Source of the DNA: Rugamonas brunnea
Lineage (GTDB): Bacteria > Pseudomonadota > Gammaproteobacteria > Burkholderiales > Burkholderiaceae_D
Length of the DNA: 64,000 nt
Reading direction: 5' to 3'
Assembly (NCBI RefSeq): GCF_014042345.1
Contig: NZ_JACEZT010000001.1
Location: 1 to 64,000, forward strand
Shown: positions 1 to 9,745 of the stretch, in pieces
Numbering within the stretch: the first letter of the stretch is position 1
Layout: every line of letters begins with the position of its first letter
Notes under the pieces: generated by a model
What the model saw: only the letters and a program-made list of their open reading frames with translations
Databases searched by the model: none
What the model was told of the DNA's origin: nothing
Program-made: the position numbers and the translations under genes

Positions 1-1158
1 CGTGTTGCTGCCCGCCGTGCCGGCCGCGCCGGCACCGCCCGCACCGCCGGCAGCACCGCTGCCACCGGCGCCGCCCGTGGCGCTGCCGCCGGTACCGTTG
101 CTGTCACCGGTGCTGGCCGCACCGCCCGTGCTGGCGCCCGTTGATGCGCTGGACGCCTGGCTCGGTGGCGTGCCTGGCGTCGATTCACCCGACGTGCCGT
201 GGTTGTTGGTTGACGTGGCGCCGCTGGAATTGGCGCCGCCGCCGGCGGGCGAATTGCCGGCCGTGGACGTGCCGCCATAGCCATCGCCGCCGGCCGCGCC
301 GCCTCCGCCCAAGCCACCCATGCCACCTGCCCCGCCCGCGCCACCCGAGGCATTACCGGTGCTGCCGCCCATGCCGCCATTGGCGCCGTTGGCGATACCG
401 CTGCCGCCGCCGGCGCCGCCGGTCGAGCCACCGGCATTGCCGCCTGCGCCACCCGTGGCCAATCCGGTGGCGCCACCCATGCCACCGGCGCCGCCGATGA
501 TGTTGCCGCCAGCGCCACCGGCACCGCCGGCGCCACCCGCCGCGCCCGCGCCACCGGCGCCACTGGTGGCGTTGGCGGCCGCACCGCCAGCCCCGCCCAT
601 GCCGCCACTGGCGCCGCCGCCAACCGCGTTGCCGTTACTGGCACTGCCGTTGGTGGCGGTGCCGCCGATCCCGCCGGCCGCACCATTGCCGCCAGCAGCG
701 CCACCACCGGCGCCGCCCGTCACGGTGGCCACGCCGCCTGTGCCCATGCCGCCCGTGCCACCGGCCGCTGCGCCACCGGTGGTATTGCCGGCGTTGCTGG
801 CCGTGTTGCCGATGTTCTGGACCGCGTTGTTGCTGACCGAGCCATTCAGGTTGCTGGTGGCCGTGGCGTTGGAATTGTTGAACGAGTTGCTGAATGTGGA
901 GGTGGCGGTGGCGCCGTTGTTGGCGGACACGGCGCCAACAGCGCTGGCGGCAGCGCCGCCCGTGCTGTTATTGTTATTGTTCCTGTTGCTGCTGTCGTTG
1001 TTGCGGTTGCTGCTGCTGTCCTGGGTGGCGCTGGCATTGTCGTTGGCGATCGCTCCGGCGCCCGATTGGGCGGTCGACACAGTAGGCGGTGTCGTCTGGG
1101 CATACGCGCTGACGCTGAACGCGAGCGCGATGGCTGTACTGATCAGAGTTCTGTTCAT
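1..1158 (-). CDS. Secreted glycine-rich repeat protein (PGRS-like), partial
   Basis: At least 386 codons are open on the minus strand and run off the left edge of the window, so the C-terminus is missing. The start ATG at 1158 is preceded by an AGGAAA ribosome site about 6 bases upstream. Residues 1-20 form a clear Sec signal peptide ending AYA before Gln21. Residues 40-65 are Asn/Ser-rich, 65-120 are Ser/Asn/Thr/Ala-rich, and from about residue 125 onward the chain is almost only Gly with Ala, Asn, Ser and Thr in GGAGG-type repeats, resembling mycobacterial PGRS domains. Such repeats can form polyglycine II or beta-solenoid structures in surface or matrix proteins. No enzyme motif is visible. 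The sigma-54 promoter just upstream and the VpsR-type activator gene next door suggest a biofilm-matrix or surface role; that function is inference. Confidence 0.8.
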   Translation of the reverse strand, partial: MNRTLISTAIALAFSVSAYAQTTPPTVSTAQSGAGAIANDNASATQDSSSNRNNDSSNRNNNNNSTGGAAASAVGAVSANNGATATSTFSNSFNNSNATATSNLNGSVSNNAVQNIGNTASNAGNTTGGAAAGGTGGMGTGGVATVTGGAGGGAAGGNGAAGGIGGTATNGSASNGNAVGGGASGGMGGAGGAAANATSGAGGAGAAGGAGGAGGAGGNIIGGAGGMGGATGLATGGAGGNAGGSTGGAGGGSGIANGANGGMGGSTGNASGGAGGAGGMGGLGGGGAAGGDGYGGTSTAGNSPAGGGANSSGATSTNNHGTSGESTPGTPPSQASSASTGASTGGAASTGDSNGTGGSATGGAGGSGAAGGAGGAGAAGTAGSNT

Positions 1159-1234
1159 GGCTGTTTCCTGGCTTCCAAGGGGTTGATCGGTAATTGCGTG
1201 GCCGGGCCAGCATGTGCCCGGCCTGCCAGTCATC

Positions 1235-1249
1235 GCAAGCTTGATGCCA
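1235..1249 (-). promoter_or_regulatory. Sigma-54 (-24/-12) promoter for the glycine-rich gene
   Basis: Read on the minus strand the site is TGGCATCAAGCTTGC. It matches the TGGCACG-N4-TTGC consensus with the invariant GG and GC dinucleotides at exact spacing (GG at 1248-1247, GC at 1236-1235). Transcription would start near 1223, giving a leader of about 65 bases before the ATG at 1158. The 387-base gap 1159-1545 holds this promoter and the tandem repeats at 1475-1537; no small gene is seen in it. Confidence 0.72.
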
Positions 1250-1474
1250 CCTGCCGCGCGACAAGGGCAACTCCTTGAAAAACAAGAACAAATAGTCGCT
1301 GGACAAGTGCGTTGGCGCTGCCGCCCCCCGCGCCTGGCCTCGCTGTTCGTCTCATCCATGTGACAAACGCTGGCGGACGGAACGGCGGGCGCCTACCGGG
1401 CCAGACCCCGACAACGCAGCGCCGCGTTCAACCCAACGGTAAAAAAATGTCCTGGCGCAAGCCGTAACACGACA

Positions 1475-1537
1475 GTGACACGCCTGTGACACACGCCGAT
1501 GACACACGCCGATGACACAGGCCCAGGACACAGGCCT
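1475..1537. repeat. Five degenerate 12-13-bp tandem repeats (TGACACACGCCGA type)
   Basis: Two exact copies of TGACACACGCCGA are flanked by variants (GTGACACGCC, TGACACAGGCCCA, GGACACAGGCC). They sit immediately after the stop of the sigma-54 activator gene and about 230-290 bp upstream of the sigma-54 promoter of the glycine-rich gene, a normal distance for enhancer sites of such activators. An upstream activating role is inferred from position only. Confidence 0.5.
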
Positions 1538-1545
1538 TTGCCGCG

Positions 1546-2940
1546 CTACGGCTGGCTGGCCCGCGATGGTGGCGCGATACCGTGCTTGGCCAGCAGCCGG
1601 TACAGCGTCATGCGCGAGACGCCCAGCTCGCGCGCGGCCACTGTCATGTTGCGCCCGGCCCGCAGCAACGACGCGTCGATGGCATCGCGTTCGGCGCGGC
1701 TGCGCGCGTCGCCCAGCGGCGCTCCGTCAGACTGCACGGCGGGTTCGGCCAGCCCCAGGTCGGCGGCCGAAATCAACCGCCCTTCCGCCATCACCATGGC
1801 GCGCCGCACCCGGTTGATCAGTTCGCGCACATTGCCAGGCCAGTCATGCTCGCGCAACATCTGCATGGCGCGGCTGCTGAAGCCGCGCAGGCGCGGCGCG
1901 CGCTCGGCCCCGTACAGCTGGAAGAAGTGCCCGGCCAGCGCCGCCACATCATCGCGCCGGTCGCGCAGCGGCGGCACGTCCAGCGCCAGCACGTTGAGGC
2001 GGTAATACAAGTCCTCGCGGAAGGCGCCACGTTGCACCGCCTGCTGCAACTGCACGTGCGACGCGGCAATCACGCGCACGTCCACTTCCACGCTGCGGGT
2101 CGCGCCCACCCGGCAGATGGTCTTCTCCTGCAGGAAACGCAGCAGGTTCGCTTGCAACTCCATCGGCAGATCGCCGATTTCGTCGAGGAACAGGGAGCCG
2201 CCGGCGGCCGACTCGATCAACCCTTGCTTCTCGCGTGCCGCGCCGGTGAACGCGCCCCGTTCATACCCGAACAGTTCCGACTGGATCAGGCTGGCCGGCA
2301 TGGCGCCGCAATTGACGGGGACGAACGGCCCGGCCGCGCGCGGCGAATGCAGGTGCACGGCCTTGGCCACCAGTTCCTTGCCGCTGCCGCTCTCGCCCCA
2401 GATCAGCACGGGCGCACTGGCCCCCGCCACCTTGCCGATCTGGCCGCGCAGCCGGACGATGGCCGCGCTGCGTCCGGTCAGCGCCGCGTCCGGCGCGCAG
2501 CACGGCCCGTCCGCCGCTTCAGGCGTACCGGACCCGCACTGGCCATCGCCGCCTGACGGCGCGCCGCGCAAGGCCGCCATGCCCTGGGCATGACCGATTG
2601 TGTGATGCAGGCGAGCCGCATCGAGCGGCCAGGTGTGGAAGTCCCAGCAGTGCTCGTGCACCAGCGCGCGCCACGCGGGCACGTGCAGCGCCGGCGGATG
2701 GAACACCGCGATCCACAACATGTACCAATGCTCGCGCAGGAAGGCGTCGAGCGCCTCCTCGCCGCGCGGATCGGCATCGAACAGCAGCAGTCCGACCGGG
2801 GCCGGCTGCACGCGCAGTGCGCGGCGCGCCTCGGCCAGCCCGGCGGCCCGGCACAGCGTCCAGCCCGGCAATGCGGCCGCCGCCGCGTCCAGCACGCCTC
2901 GGTCGCCCACGGCCAGGCACAGGATGGGTGTTGGGTTCAT
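1546..2940 (-). CDS. VpsR-type sigma-54-dependent transcriptional activator
   Basis: A 464-residue bacterial enhancer-binding protein. Residues 1-125 are an atypical receiver-like domain of the VpsR type (ending in a WDFHTWPLD...IGHAQGMAAL stretch). Residues about 155-390 form the AAA+ domain: Walker A GESGSGKE at 183-189, the sigma-54-contacting GAFTGA loop at 229-234 and Walker B with LDEIGD near 252-257. The last 45 residues hold a Fis-type helix-turn-helix. VpsR regulators respond to c-di-GMP and switch on exopolysaccharide or biofilm genes. The next gene downstream, the glycine-rich protein, has a sigma-54 promoter and is the obvious candidate target. No strong Shine-Dalgarno precedes the ATG at 2940. 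Activator class is certain from motifs; ligand and target are inferred. Confidence 0.88.
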   Translation of the reverse strand: MNPTPILCLAVGDRGVLDAAAAALPGWTLCRAAGLAEARRALRVQPAPVGLLLFDADPRGEEALDAFLREHWYMLWIAVFHPPALHVPAWRALVHEHCWDFHTWPLDAARLHHTIGHAQGMAALRGAPSGGDGQCGSGTPEAADGPCCAPDAALTGRSAAIVRLRGQIGKVAGASAPVLIWGESGSGKELVAKAVHLHSPRAAGPFVPVNCGAMPASLIQSELFGYERGAFTGAAREKQGLIESAAGGSLFLDEIGDLPMELQANLLRFLQEKTICRVGATRSVEVDVRVIAASHVQLQQAVQRGAFREDLYYRLNVLALDVPPLRDRRDDVAALAGHFFQLYGAERAPRLRGFSSRAMQMLREHDWPGNVRELINRVRRAMVMAEGRLISAADLGLAEPAVQSDGAPLGDARSRAERDAIDASLLRAGRNMTVAARELGVSRMTLYRLLAKHGIAPPSRASQP

Positions 2941-3166
2941 AGGCTACCCGATCAGGAGCTCCGCCACCCACACTGAGCGGCGAAACTTGTTTTGACCGGG
3001 AAAGCGTCCTATTGTTCCCTTGGAAAGGCAGGCCCGGCAATATCAGGCCGTCGAATCGCTTGCCGCTCCGGCCGCACCCGGATAGAATGCGGGCGGATTT
3101 TTTGACTAGCGATATGCCAGCCTGTCAATAGTGAAAAGAAAACAAAACTATAATAACGACGGGGTG

Positions 3167-3793
3167 ATGAGCATGACCGACTATCTGTTGCGGCCGAGTG
3201 ATCTGCCCACCTGGCGCCAGCGCACCTCGCTGCGCCTGCTGGGCCTGTTTGGCTGGCGCATGTTGTACCGGCCACTGCCGGGTCCGCGCGGCATCGCCGT
3301 GATCTATCCCCACACATCGAACTGGGATTTCCCGATCGGCTTACTGGGCAAATGGGCGCTCGACCTGCCCTTCCGCTGGCTGGCCAAGGATAGTCTGTTC
3401 AAGTCGCCGCTGGGCAAGTGGTTCCGCTGGCTGGGCGGCGAACCGGTGGAGCGCGGCACACCGAGCGGCACCATCAAAACGCAGGCGGCGCGCATGAACG
3501 CAGCCGACTGGTACTGGGTGGGCATCACGCCCGAAGGCACGCGCAGCCATCGTCCCAACTGGAAGAGCGGCTTTTATCACCTGGCGCTGGAGGCGAAGGT
3601 GCCGCTGGCCCTGGTCTACATCGACTACCCGAACAAGACGCTGGGCCTGGTCGACCATGTGCACCTGACGGGCGACCAGGAGACCGATATGGCCGCCATC
3701 CGCGCCGGCTACGAAGGCCACCTGGGCCTGTACCCGGAGAAGGCGGCGCCCATCGTGCTGTCCGAGCGCCGCCAGGAACCGCGCGACAAATAA
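3167..3793 (+). CDS. PlsC-like lysophospholipid acyltransferase family protein
   Basis: About 208 residues. It carries the glycerolipid acyltransferase signature: an HX4D box (HTSNWD, near residue 45) and an EGTRS box (near residue 125), the acyl-transfer and phosphate-binding motifs of 1-acylglycerol-phosphate acyltransferases. It would use acyl-CoA or acyl-ACP at the inner membrane; the acceptor cannot be told. The reading frame is open from a GTG at 3131, but the ATG at 3167 (or 3173) follows a GGGG ribosome site and a TATAAT -10 box at 3149-3154, so the shorter start is preferred. It is monocistronic and convergent with the urease operon. Confidence 0.8.
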   Translation: MSMTDYLLRPSDLPTWRQRTSLRLLGLFGWRMLYRPLPGPRGIAVIYPHTSNWDFPIGLLGKWALDLPFRWLAKDSLFKSPLGKWFRWLGGEPVERGTPSGTIKTQAARMNAADWYWVGITPEGTRSHRPNWKSGFYHLALEAKVPLALVYIDYPNKTLGLVDHVHLTGDQETDMAAIRAGYEGHLGLYPEKAAPIVLSERRQEPRDK

Positions 3794-3846
3794 AGAGCGA
3801 AAAACGAACGTGCGCGTGGCACGCCCGGAAGGGCCGCGCCGCCCGC

Positions 3847-4419
3847 TCAGGCGATACCGGACGCCGTGGCCGACGCGGCCAGCATCACCCCGGCCGCCGC
3901 GATCACCGCCCCGGCCAGCTTGAGCAACAGCGCCGGGCTCACGCGCCCCAGCAAACGCCCGGCCTCCACCAGCAGCGCGCTGCCTGCCAGCAGCCCCATG
4001 GCGCTGGCGACCGCCGGCATCTCGTGTCCATGCGCATTGCCATGCAGGATGGCGAACACCGCCAGCATCAGCGCGCCCACGGACGCGGGCAAGCGGGCCG
4101 CGACGAAGATCAGTACCCCCATCACCGCCACCGACAGCGCGATGCCCGTCTCCAGTTCCGGAATCTCCAACCCGGCCACGCCGGTCACCACGCCGATGAA
4201 CAGCATGGCGAGGAAGGCGAGCGGCAGCGCGCGCGCATGCGGCTGGCGCACGCTCCAGATGCCCACGGCCAGCATCGCCAGCACATGGTCCAGCCCCGTG
4301 AACGGGTGCATGAAACCGGCCGCGAAGCCATGCCCGTGGACGACTGCGGCGGGATGGGCCAGCGCAGGCACGCACGCCAGCGCCAGCGCGCCGGCCAATA
4401 GTGGCTTGAGGTTCTTCAT
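3847..4419 (-). CDS. ureJ: HupE/UreJ family nickel permease or accessory protein
   Basis: A 190-residue membrane protein with an N-terminal signal-like segment and about six hydrophobic helices. It has the family [12 protein letters not shown] motif (residues about 38-49) and a second histidine cluster, HGNAHGHE, that in HupE/UreJ proteins is linked to nickel handling. It is the last gene of the urease operon; its ATG overlaps the ureG stop as ATGA, and AAGGAG lies 6 bases before the start. Role: supply of Ni2+ for urease maturation, from family knowledge. Substrate nickel is strongly supported by context. Confidence 0.85.
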   Translation of the reverse strand: MKNLKPLLAGALALACVPALAHPAAVVHGHGFAAGFMHPFTGLDHVLAMLAVGIWSVRQPHARALPLAFLAMLFIGVVTGVAGLEIPELETGIALSVAVMGVLIFVAARLPASVGALMLAVFAILHGNAHGHEMPAVASAMGLLAGSALLVEAGRLLGRVSPALLLKLAGAVIAAAGVMLAASATASGIA

Positions 4420-5060
4420 GTCAGCTCCTTTGCAATGTGATGATCTGGTCCCAGCAATCCCTGTTCGCGGATGAAGTCGATCACGGCGGCCACGCCGTCC
4501 CCGCTGCGCAGGTTGGTGAACAGGAAGGGGCGCGCGCCGCGCATGCGTTTGGCGTCCTGCGCCATGACGTCGAGGTTGGCGCCCACGTGGGGCGCCAGGT
4601 CGGTCTTGTTGATGATGAGCAGATCGGAACGCGTGATGCCGGGGCCGCCCTTGCGCGGGATCTTCTCGCCGCCGGCCACGTCGATCACGTAGATGGTCAG
4701 GTCGGACAGCTCGGGGCTGAAGGTGGCGGCCAGGTTGTCGCCGCCCGATTCCACCAGGATCAGGTCCAGGTTGGGGAAATCGGCCTGCATGCGCGCGATC
4801 GCTTCCAGGTTGATGGAGGCGTCCTCGCGGATGGCCGTGTGCGGACAGCCGCCCGTCTCCACGCCCATCAGCCGCTCGGCCGGCAGCGCGTCGGCGCACA
4901 GCAGGATCTCCATGTCTTCCTTGGTGTAGATGTCGTTGGTGATGACGGCCATGTCGTACTGGTCGCGCATGCCCTTGCACAGCATCTCGCACAGCGCCGT
5001 CTTGCCCGAGCCTACGGGGCCGCCTATGCCCACGCGCAGCGGATTGGAAGTGGTTGTCAT
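4416..5060 (-). CDS. ureG: Urease accessory GTPase UreG
   Basis: A 214-residue SIMIBI-class GTPase that powers nickel insertion into apo-urease together with UreF and UreD. The P-loop GPVGSGKT lies at residues 14-21. The metal-binding Cys-Pro-His motif is at 72-74, and the NKTD guanine-specificity motif is present. The frame is open back to a GTG at 5078, but the ATG at 5060 has a GAGAGAA ribosome site and gives the usual N-terminus before the P-loop. It overlaps ureJ by four bases and lies 21 bp after ureF. Confidence 0.95.
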   Translation of the reverse strand: MTTTSNPLRVGIGGPVGSGKTALCEMLCKGMRDQYDMAVITNDIYTKEDMEILLCADALPAERLMGVETGGCPHTAIREDASINLEAIARMQADFPNLDLILVESGGDNLAATFSPELSDLTIYVIDVAGGEKIPRKGGPGITRSDLLIINKTDLAPHVGANLDVMAQDAKRMRGARPFLFTNLRSGDGVAAVIDFIREQGLLGPDHHIAKELT

Positions 5061-5081
5061 GTCGGTTCTCTCTTTCACAAA

Positions 5082-5765
5082 TCAGGATCGGTACAGCCGG
5101 CTGTACTGCGCCTCGTGGCGCATCGACAGCAGCGACAGGCCGGGCGCCCAGTTGCCCATGTCGTCATCGGCCACGGTTTGCGCATGCTGCGCGGCCGCCT
5201 CCAGCTCGGGACGCAGCGACAGCAGCATGCGCTGCCCCGCCACCTGCCCCAGCGGCACGGACTTCACGCACACCAGCACCTGGTTCTCGGCCCAGGCGAA
5301 CAGCATCGCTTGCAGCGCCGCCTCGTGCGGCAGGTCCAGCGCGGCCACGGCGCAGGCGTAGGCCGCTGGCAGCGGCACTTCGGGCGTTTGCCGCAACAGC
5401 GCCAGCAAGTCCGCGTCCGCGATCTCCAGTTGCGCGATCAACTGGGCCAGCGAATAGCCCATCTGGATGGTCTCGGCGCGGAACTCGGCGCTGTCGCGCG
5501 AAGCGACGAAGCGTTCCGTCCATACGGCCACGGCGTGCGCGTCGCGCCGCGCGTAGGCCTGCATCAGGCGCCAGCACACGGGCGCTTCCCACTGCGCCAT
5601 CACCTCGTGCAGGTGGCGCGCGATCCACGCGCGCGCGCTGGCCGCGTCGCGCACCATGCCGCTTTCCAGCGCCGCCTCCAGCCCTTGCGAATAGCTGTAC
5701 GCGCCAATCGGCAAGGCCGGACTGGCAAACTGCAGCAGATGCAACAGGGCGGAGGCGGAAATCAT
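5082..5765 (-). CDS. ureF: Urease accessory protein UreF
   Basis: A 227-residue all-helical protein with the family N-terminal LLQFASPALPIGAYSYSQGLE signature-like region (residues 10-30) and the C-terminal SMRHEAQYSRLYRS tail typical of UreF, which gates nickel delivery by UreG in the UreDFG complex. Length matches the family. Its ATG overlaps the ureE stop (ATGA at 5762-5765), so translation is probably coupled. Confidence 0.95.
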   Translation of the reverse strand: MISASALLHLLQFASPALPIGAYSYSQGLEAALESGMVRDAASARAWIARHLHEVMAQWEAPVCWRLMQAYARRDAHAVAVWTERFVASRDSAEFRAETIQMGYSLAQLIAQLEIADADLLALLRQTPEVPLPAAYACAVAALDLPHEAALQAMLFAWAENQVLVCVKSVPLGQVAGQRMLLSLRPELEAAAQHAQTVADDDMGNWAPGLSLLSMRHEAQYSRLYRS

Positions 5766-6274
5766 GCGCTGTCGCCCGGACGGTGTATTTTCTGGCGCAG
5801 CGGCACGGGCGCCAGCGGATGGTGGTCATGGTGGCCATGGCCGCCGCCGTAGGCGCCGGACTCCGGCTCGAACGCCGCCATCTCCTCCTCCACCCGCGCG
5901 CCCAGGCCGGCCAGCATCTCCTTGAGCACGGCGTCGGCGCGGATGCGCAGGAAGCCATCGCCCACCTGCGCCTGCGTGTGCCGGTTCCCCAGGTGGAAGG
6001 CGCAGCGCAGCAGCGCTTGCGCATCGGCGCAGGTGACCTTGTAGGTCGGCTCGTCGGCGGCCACCACCTGCACCACGCGCGCGTCTTCACCCGTGAGCAG
6101 GTCACCGTCGCGCAGCACGGTGCCGCGCACGGTGTACACGGCCACATCTTCGCCCGTGCTCAGGGTGGCGCGCAGGCGGCACTTCTCACGCAGCTCATAC
6201 GGCAGCACCAGCTGGGCGGCGATGGCGCCGATGCCGGTGGCGGACTTCGGCAGTTTCGTGTGCAATGTCAGCAT
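5762..6274 (-). CDS. ureE: Urease nickel metallochaperone UreE
   Basis: A 170-residue metallochaperone. The N-terminal peptide-binding domain and the central metal-binding domain with the HLGNRHTQAQV segment are present. The C-terminus carries a His-rich stretch, GGGHGHHDHHP, that binds extra Ni2+ in many UreE proteins. The ATG at 6274 is chosen because CGAGGAA lies just upstream; the open frame extends to 6373 only through out-of-family residues. It starts 16 bp after ureC and overlaps ureF by four bases. Confidence 0.94.
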   Translation of the reverse strand: MLTLHTKLPKSATGIGAIAAQLVLPYELREKCRLRATLSTGEDVAVYTVRGTVLRDGDLLTGEDARVVQVVAADEPTYKVTCADAQALLRCAFHLGNRHTQAQVGDGFLRIRADAVLKEMLAGLGARVEEEMAAFEPESGAYGGGHGHHDHHPLAPVPLRQKIHRPGDSA

Positions 6275-6290
6275 GGATTCCTCGACAGGT

Positions 6291-7991
<1,701 letters not shown>

Positions 7992-7995
7992 GTCA

Positions 7996-8322
7996 TCAGC
8001 TCCTGGGTGGCGTGGATTTCAGTTTGCCCTGCACCGCGCCGTTGAAACCATAGACCTCCTGGTCGCCGGCCAGTTTGACCAGTTCAACGGTGCGTTGCTG
8101 GCCCGGTTCAAAACGGACAGCGGTACCGGCCGCGATATTCAACCGCATGCCGTAGGCCTTCCAGCGCTCGAACGCCAGCGCGGGATTGACCTCGAAAAAA
8201 TGGAAGTGCGAGCCGACCTGTATCGGCCGGTCGCCTTGGTTGCGGACCACCACGGTGGCCGTCTCGCGTCCCGCATTCAAATCGATTGCGCCCTCTTCGA
8301 GCAGATATTCGCCTGGGATCAT
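7996..8322 (-). CDS. ureB: Urease beta subunit UreB
   Basis: A 108-residue structural subunit beginning [11 protein letters not shown] with the conserved [14 protein letters not shown] segment. The ATG at 8322 has AAGGAG at ideal spacing; the frame upstream to 8412 does not resemble the family. A 90-bp gap separates it from ureA, long for this operon, in which no gene or hairpin stands out. UreA, UreB and UreC are separate here, the usual three-subunit bacterial arrangement. Confidence 0.96.
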   Translation of the reverse strand: MIPGEYLLEEGAIDLNAGRETATVVVRNQGDRPIQVGSHFHFFEVNPALAFERWKAYGMRLNIAAGTAVRFEPGQQRTVELVKLAGDQEVYGFNGAVQGKLKSTPPRS

Positions 8323-8412
8323 GAAGGGCTCCTTAAAAACAATAAAAATTTTGCACATCGGCGGCCGGATGGGCCGCCTTGCGCGGGAAGTACACCGAGA
8401 TCGTCGGCGCAC

Positions 8413-8715
8413 TCACGGAATCGGGTGATGCACGGTCACCAGCTTGCTCCCGTCCGGGAACGTGGCCTCGACCTGGATATCGGGGATCATTTCGGGCACA
8501 CCCTCCATCACGTCGGCCCGGGTGAGGATCTTGGCGCCGTCCGACATCAGCTGCGCCACGGTCTTGCCATCGCGCGCGCCTTCCAGGATGGCGCAGGTGA
8601 TCAGCGCGATGGCCTCCGGATAATTAAGCTTCAGGCCGCGCGCGAGGCGGCGCTCGGCCAGCAGGCCGGCCGTGAAGATCAGCAGTTTGTCTTTTTCGCG
8701 TGGGGTCAGGTCCAT
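8413..8715 (-). CDS. ureA: Urease gamma subunit UreA
   Basis: A full-length 100-residue subunit beginning [17 protein letters not shown] with the conserved [14 protein letters not shown] segment and the terminal TVHHPI motif. It lies 12 bp after ureD and is the first structural gene of the operon. Confidence 0.97.
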   Translation of the reverse strand: MDLTPREKDKLLIFTAGLLAERRLARGLKLNYPEAIALITCAILEGARDGKTVAQLMSDGAKILTRADVMEGVPEMIPDIQVEATFPDGSKLVTVHHPIP

Positions 8716-8727
8716 GATGGTTCCAGT

Positions 8728-9579
8728 TCAGGTTTGCCAGATGCGCGGCGTGACGGCCTCGCGTCCCAGCAGATGGGGGCGCACGCGGCGCCACACGGCG
8801 AGAATGACGCGGCGCGCGGCCTCGCTGTCGTCGCCCAGGTGGCGCGCCACCAGCAGGCCCCTGGTTTGCGTGACGCCGAAGCCCGGATCGTCGGCCAGGT
8901 CGGCGCGCAGTTCCGTCAGCACGGAGGCAGGCAGCGGCGGGCCGACGGCGATCAGCGTGGCGCAGACGGTGTGGCCGTTGAGCGTGAGCGGGCTATCGAG
9001 CCGGCCGCCCAACAAAGCGCCCTGTTCCCACCAGATCAAGGTGCCGTCGCGGTGGATTTGGGTGCGCTGCGCCACGCGGCCCGTGGTGTAGGTCTCGCCC
9101 GAGGCGCGCCGGCCCATGCACAGGATGTCGCAGCCGATGTAGCGGGCGTCCGCCGCCAGGGTGATGGTCTGATCCAGCGCCACGTCGGCCTGGTCGAAGA
9201 AGATGGTTTCCTGCGGCAGCCATTCGAGCGATGCGCCCTGCTCCACGTCCAGCCGCAGATGCTGGCGCGAGCGCTTGCCGTTGGCCTTGTACCATTTGGC
9301 CGCGCCGGGTGTGGTGAGCAAGGCATGCGCGTTACCGCCCACCGTGGCGGTGATGGAGAGCTGGTCGCCGCCCACCACGCCGCCGGGCGGATGGACGATG
9401 ATCGCGTGGCACACGGCCCCGCCTTCCGGGTACAGCGCCTTTTGCACCCGCAGCGGGCCGCAGTGCGTGTTGTCGATCAGGCGGGTGGTGCCGGCATCGT
9501 CGGCAAATCCGAGCGCGAGACTGGCCTGCCAGGCGCTTTGGCTGGCGGCCAGTCCGGTCGGTGCGATGCAATCAGGCAT
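8728..9579 (-). CDS. ureD: Urease accessory protein UreD
   Basis: A 283-residue scaffold protein (UreD/UreH) that docks on urease and receives UreF and UreG during nickel insertion. Family markers include the VHPPGGVVGGDQL motif (about residues 62-74) and the AAKWYKA segment. It opens the operon; the sigma-54 promoter at 9615-9630 leaves a leader of only about 25 bases, and no clear Shine-Dalgarno sequence precedes the ATG, so translation may be weak or start slightly differently. Confidence 0.94.
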   Translation of the reverse strand: MPDCIAPTGLAASQSAWQASLALGFADDAGTTRLIDNTHCGPLRVQKALYPEGGAVCHAIIVHPPGGVVGGDQLSITATVGGNAHALLTTPGAAKWYKANGKRSRQHLRLDVEQGASLEWLPQETIFFDQADVALDQTITLAADARYIGCDILCMGRRASGETYTTGRVAQRTQIHRDGTLIWWEQGALLGGRLDSPLTLNGHTVCATLIAVGPPLPASVLTELRADLADDPGFGVTQTRGLLVARHLGDDSEAARRVILAVWRRVRPHLLGREAVTPRIWQT

Positions 9580-9614
9580 GGTGGGGCAATCAAAAGTGAC
9601 AACCCTTACTGATG

Positions 9615-9630
9615 AGCAATATGCGTGCCA
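9615..9630 (-). promoter_or_regulatory. Sigma-54 promoter of the urease operon
   Basis: The minus strand reads TGGCACGCATATTGCT, an exact match to TGGCACG-N4-TTGCW with GG at 9629-9628 and GC at 9617-9616. The predicted start is near 9604, 25 bases before ureD. Two GTTAAC palindromes lie just upstream (9644-9649 and 9660-9665, 16 bp apart); their role is unknown. Confidence 0.85.
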
Positions 9631-9689
9631 GCGTTTATGTTCAGTTAACCATGCTTAGAGTTAACTTTTCGCACTGGCTTGGCTATTTT

Positions 9690-9704
9690 GCACCAATTGC
9701 GTGC
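9690..9704. promoter_or_regulatory. NtrC-type enhancer site
   Basis: The sequence GCACCAATTGCGTGC has the GCAC-N7-GTGC inverted arms of NtrC sites. Its centre lies about 93 bp upstream of the predicted sigma-54 start, typical for NtrC enhancers. A GCAC half site also occurs at 9671-9674. Nitrogen control of urease by NtrC is well known in other proteobacteria. Confidence 0.65.
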
Positions 9705-9745
9705 GGAGGAGCTCGTTCTATCGCTTGATCATTTGCGGAGACGAC

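Noticed and set aside
2-1186. Proline/alanine-rich open frames on the plus strand
   Set aside because: They are the antisense image of the glycine-rich gene. Only the minus strand has a ribosome site, a signal peptide and a promoter.
1475-1537. CRISPR-like repeat array
   Set aside because: Units are only 12-13 bp with no spacers, and no cas genes are present.
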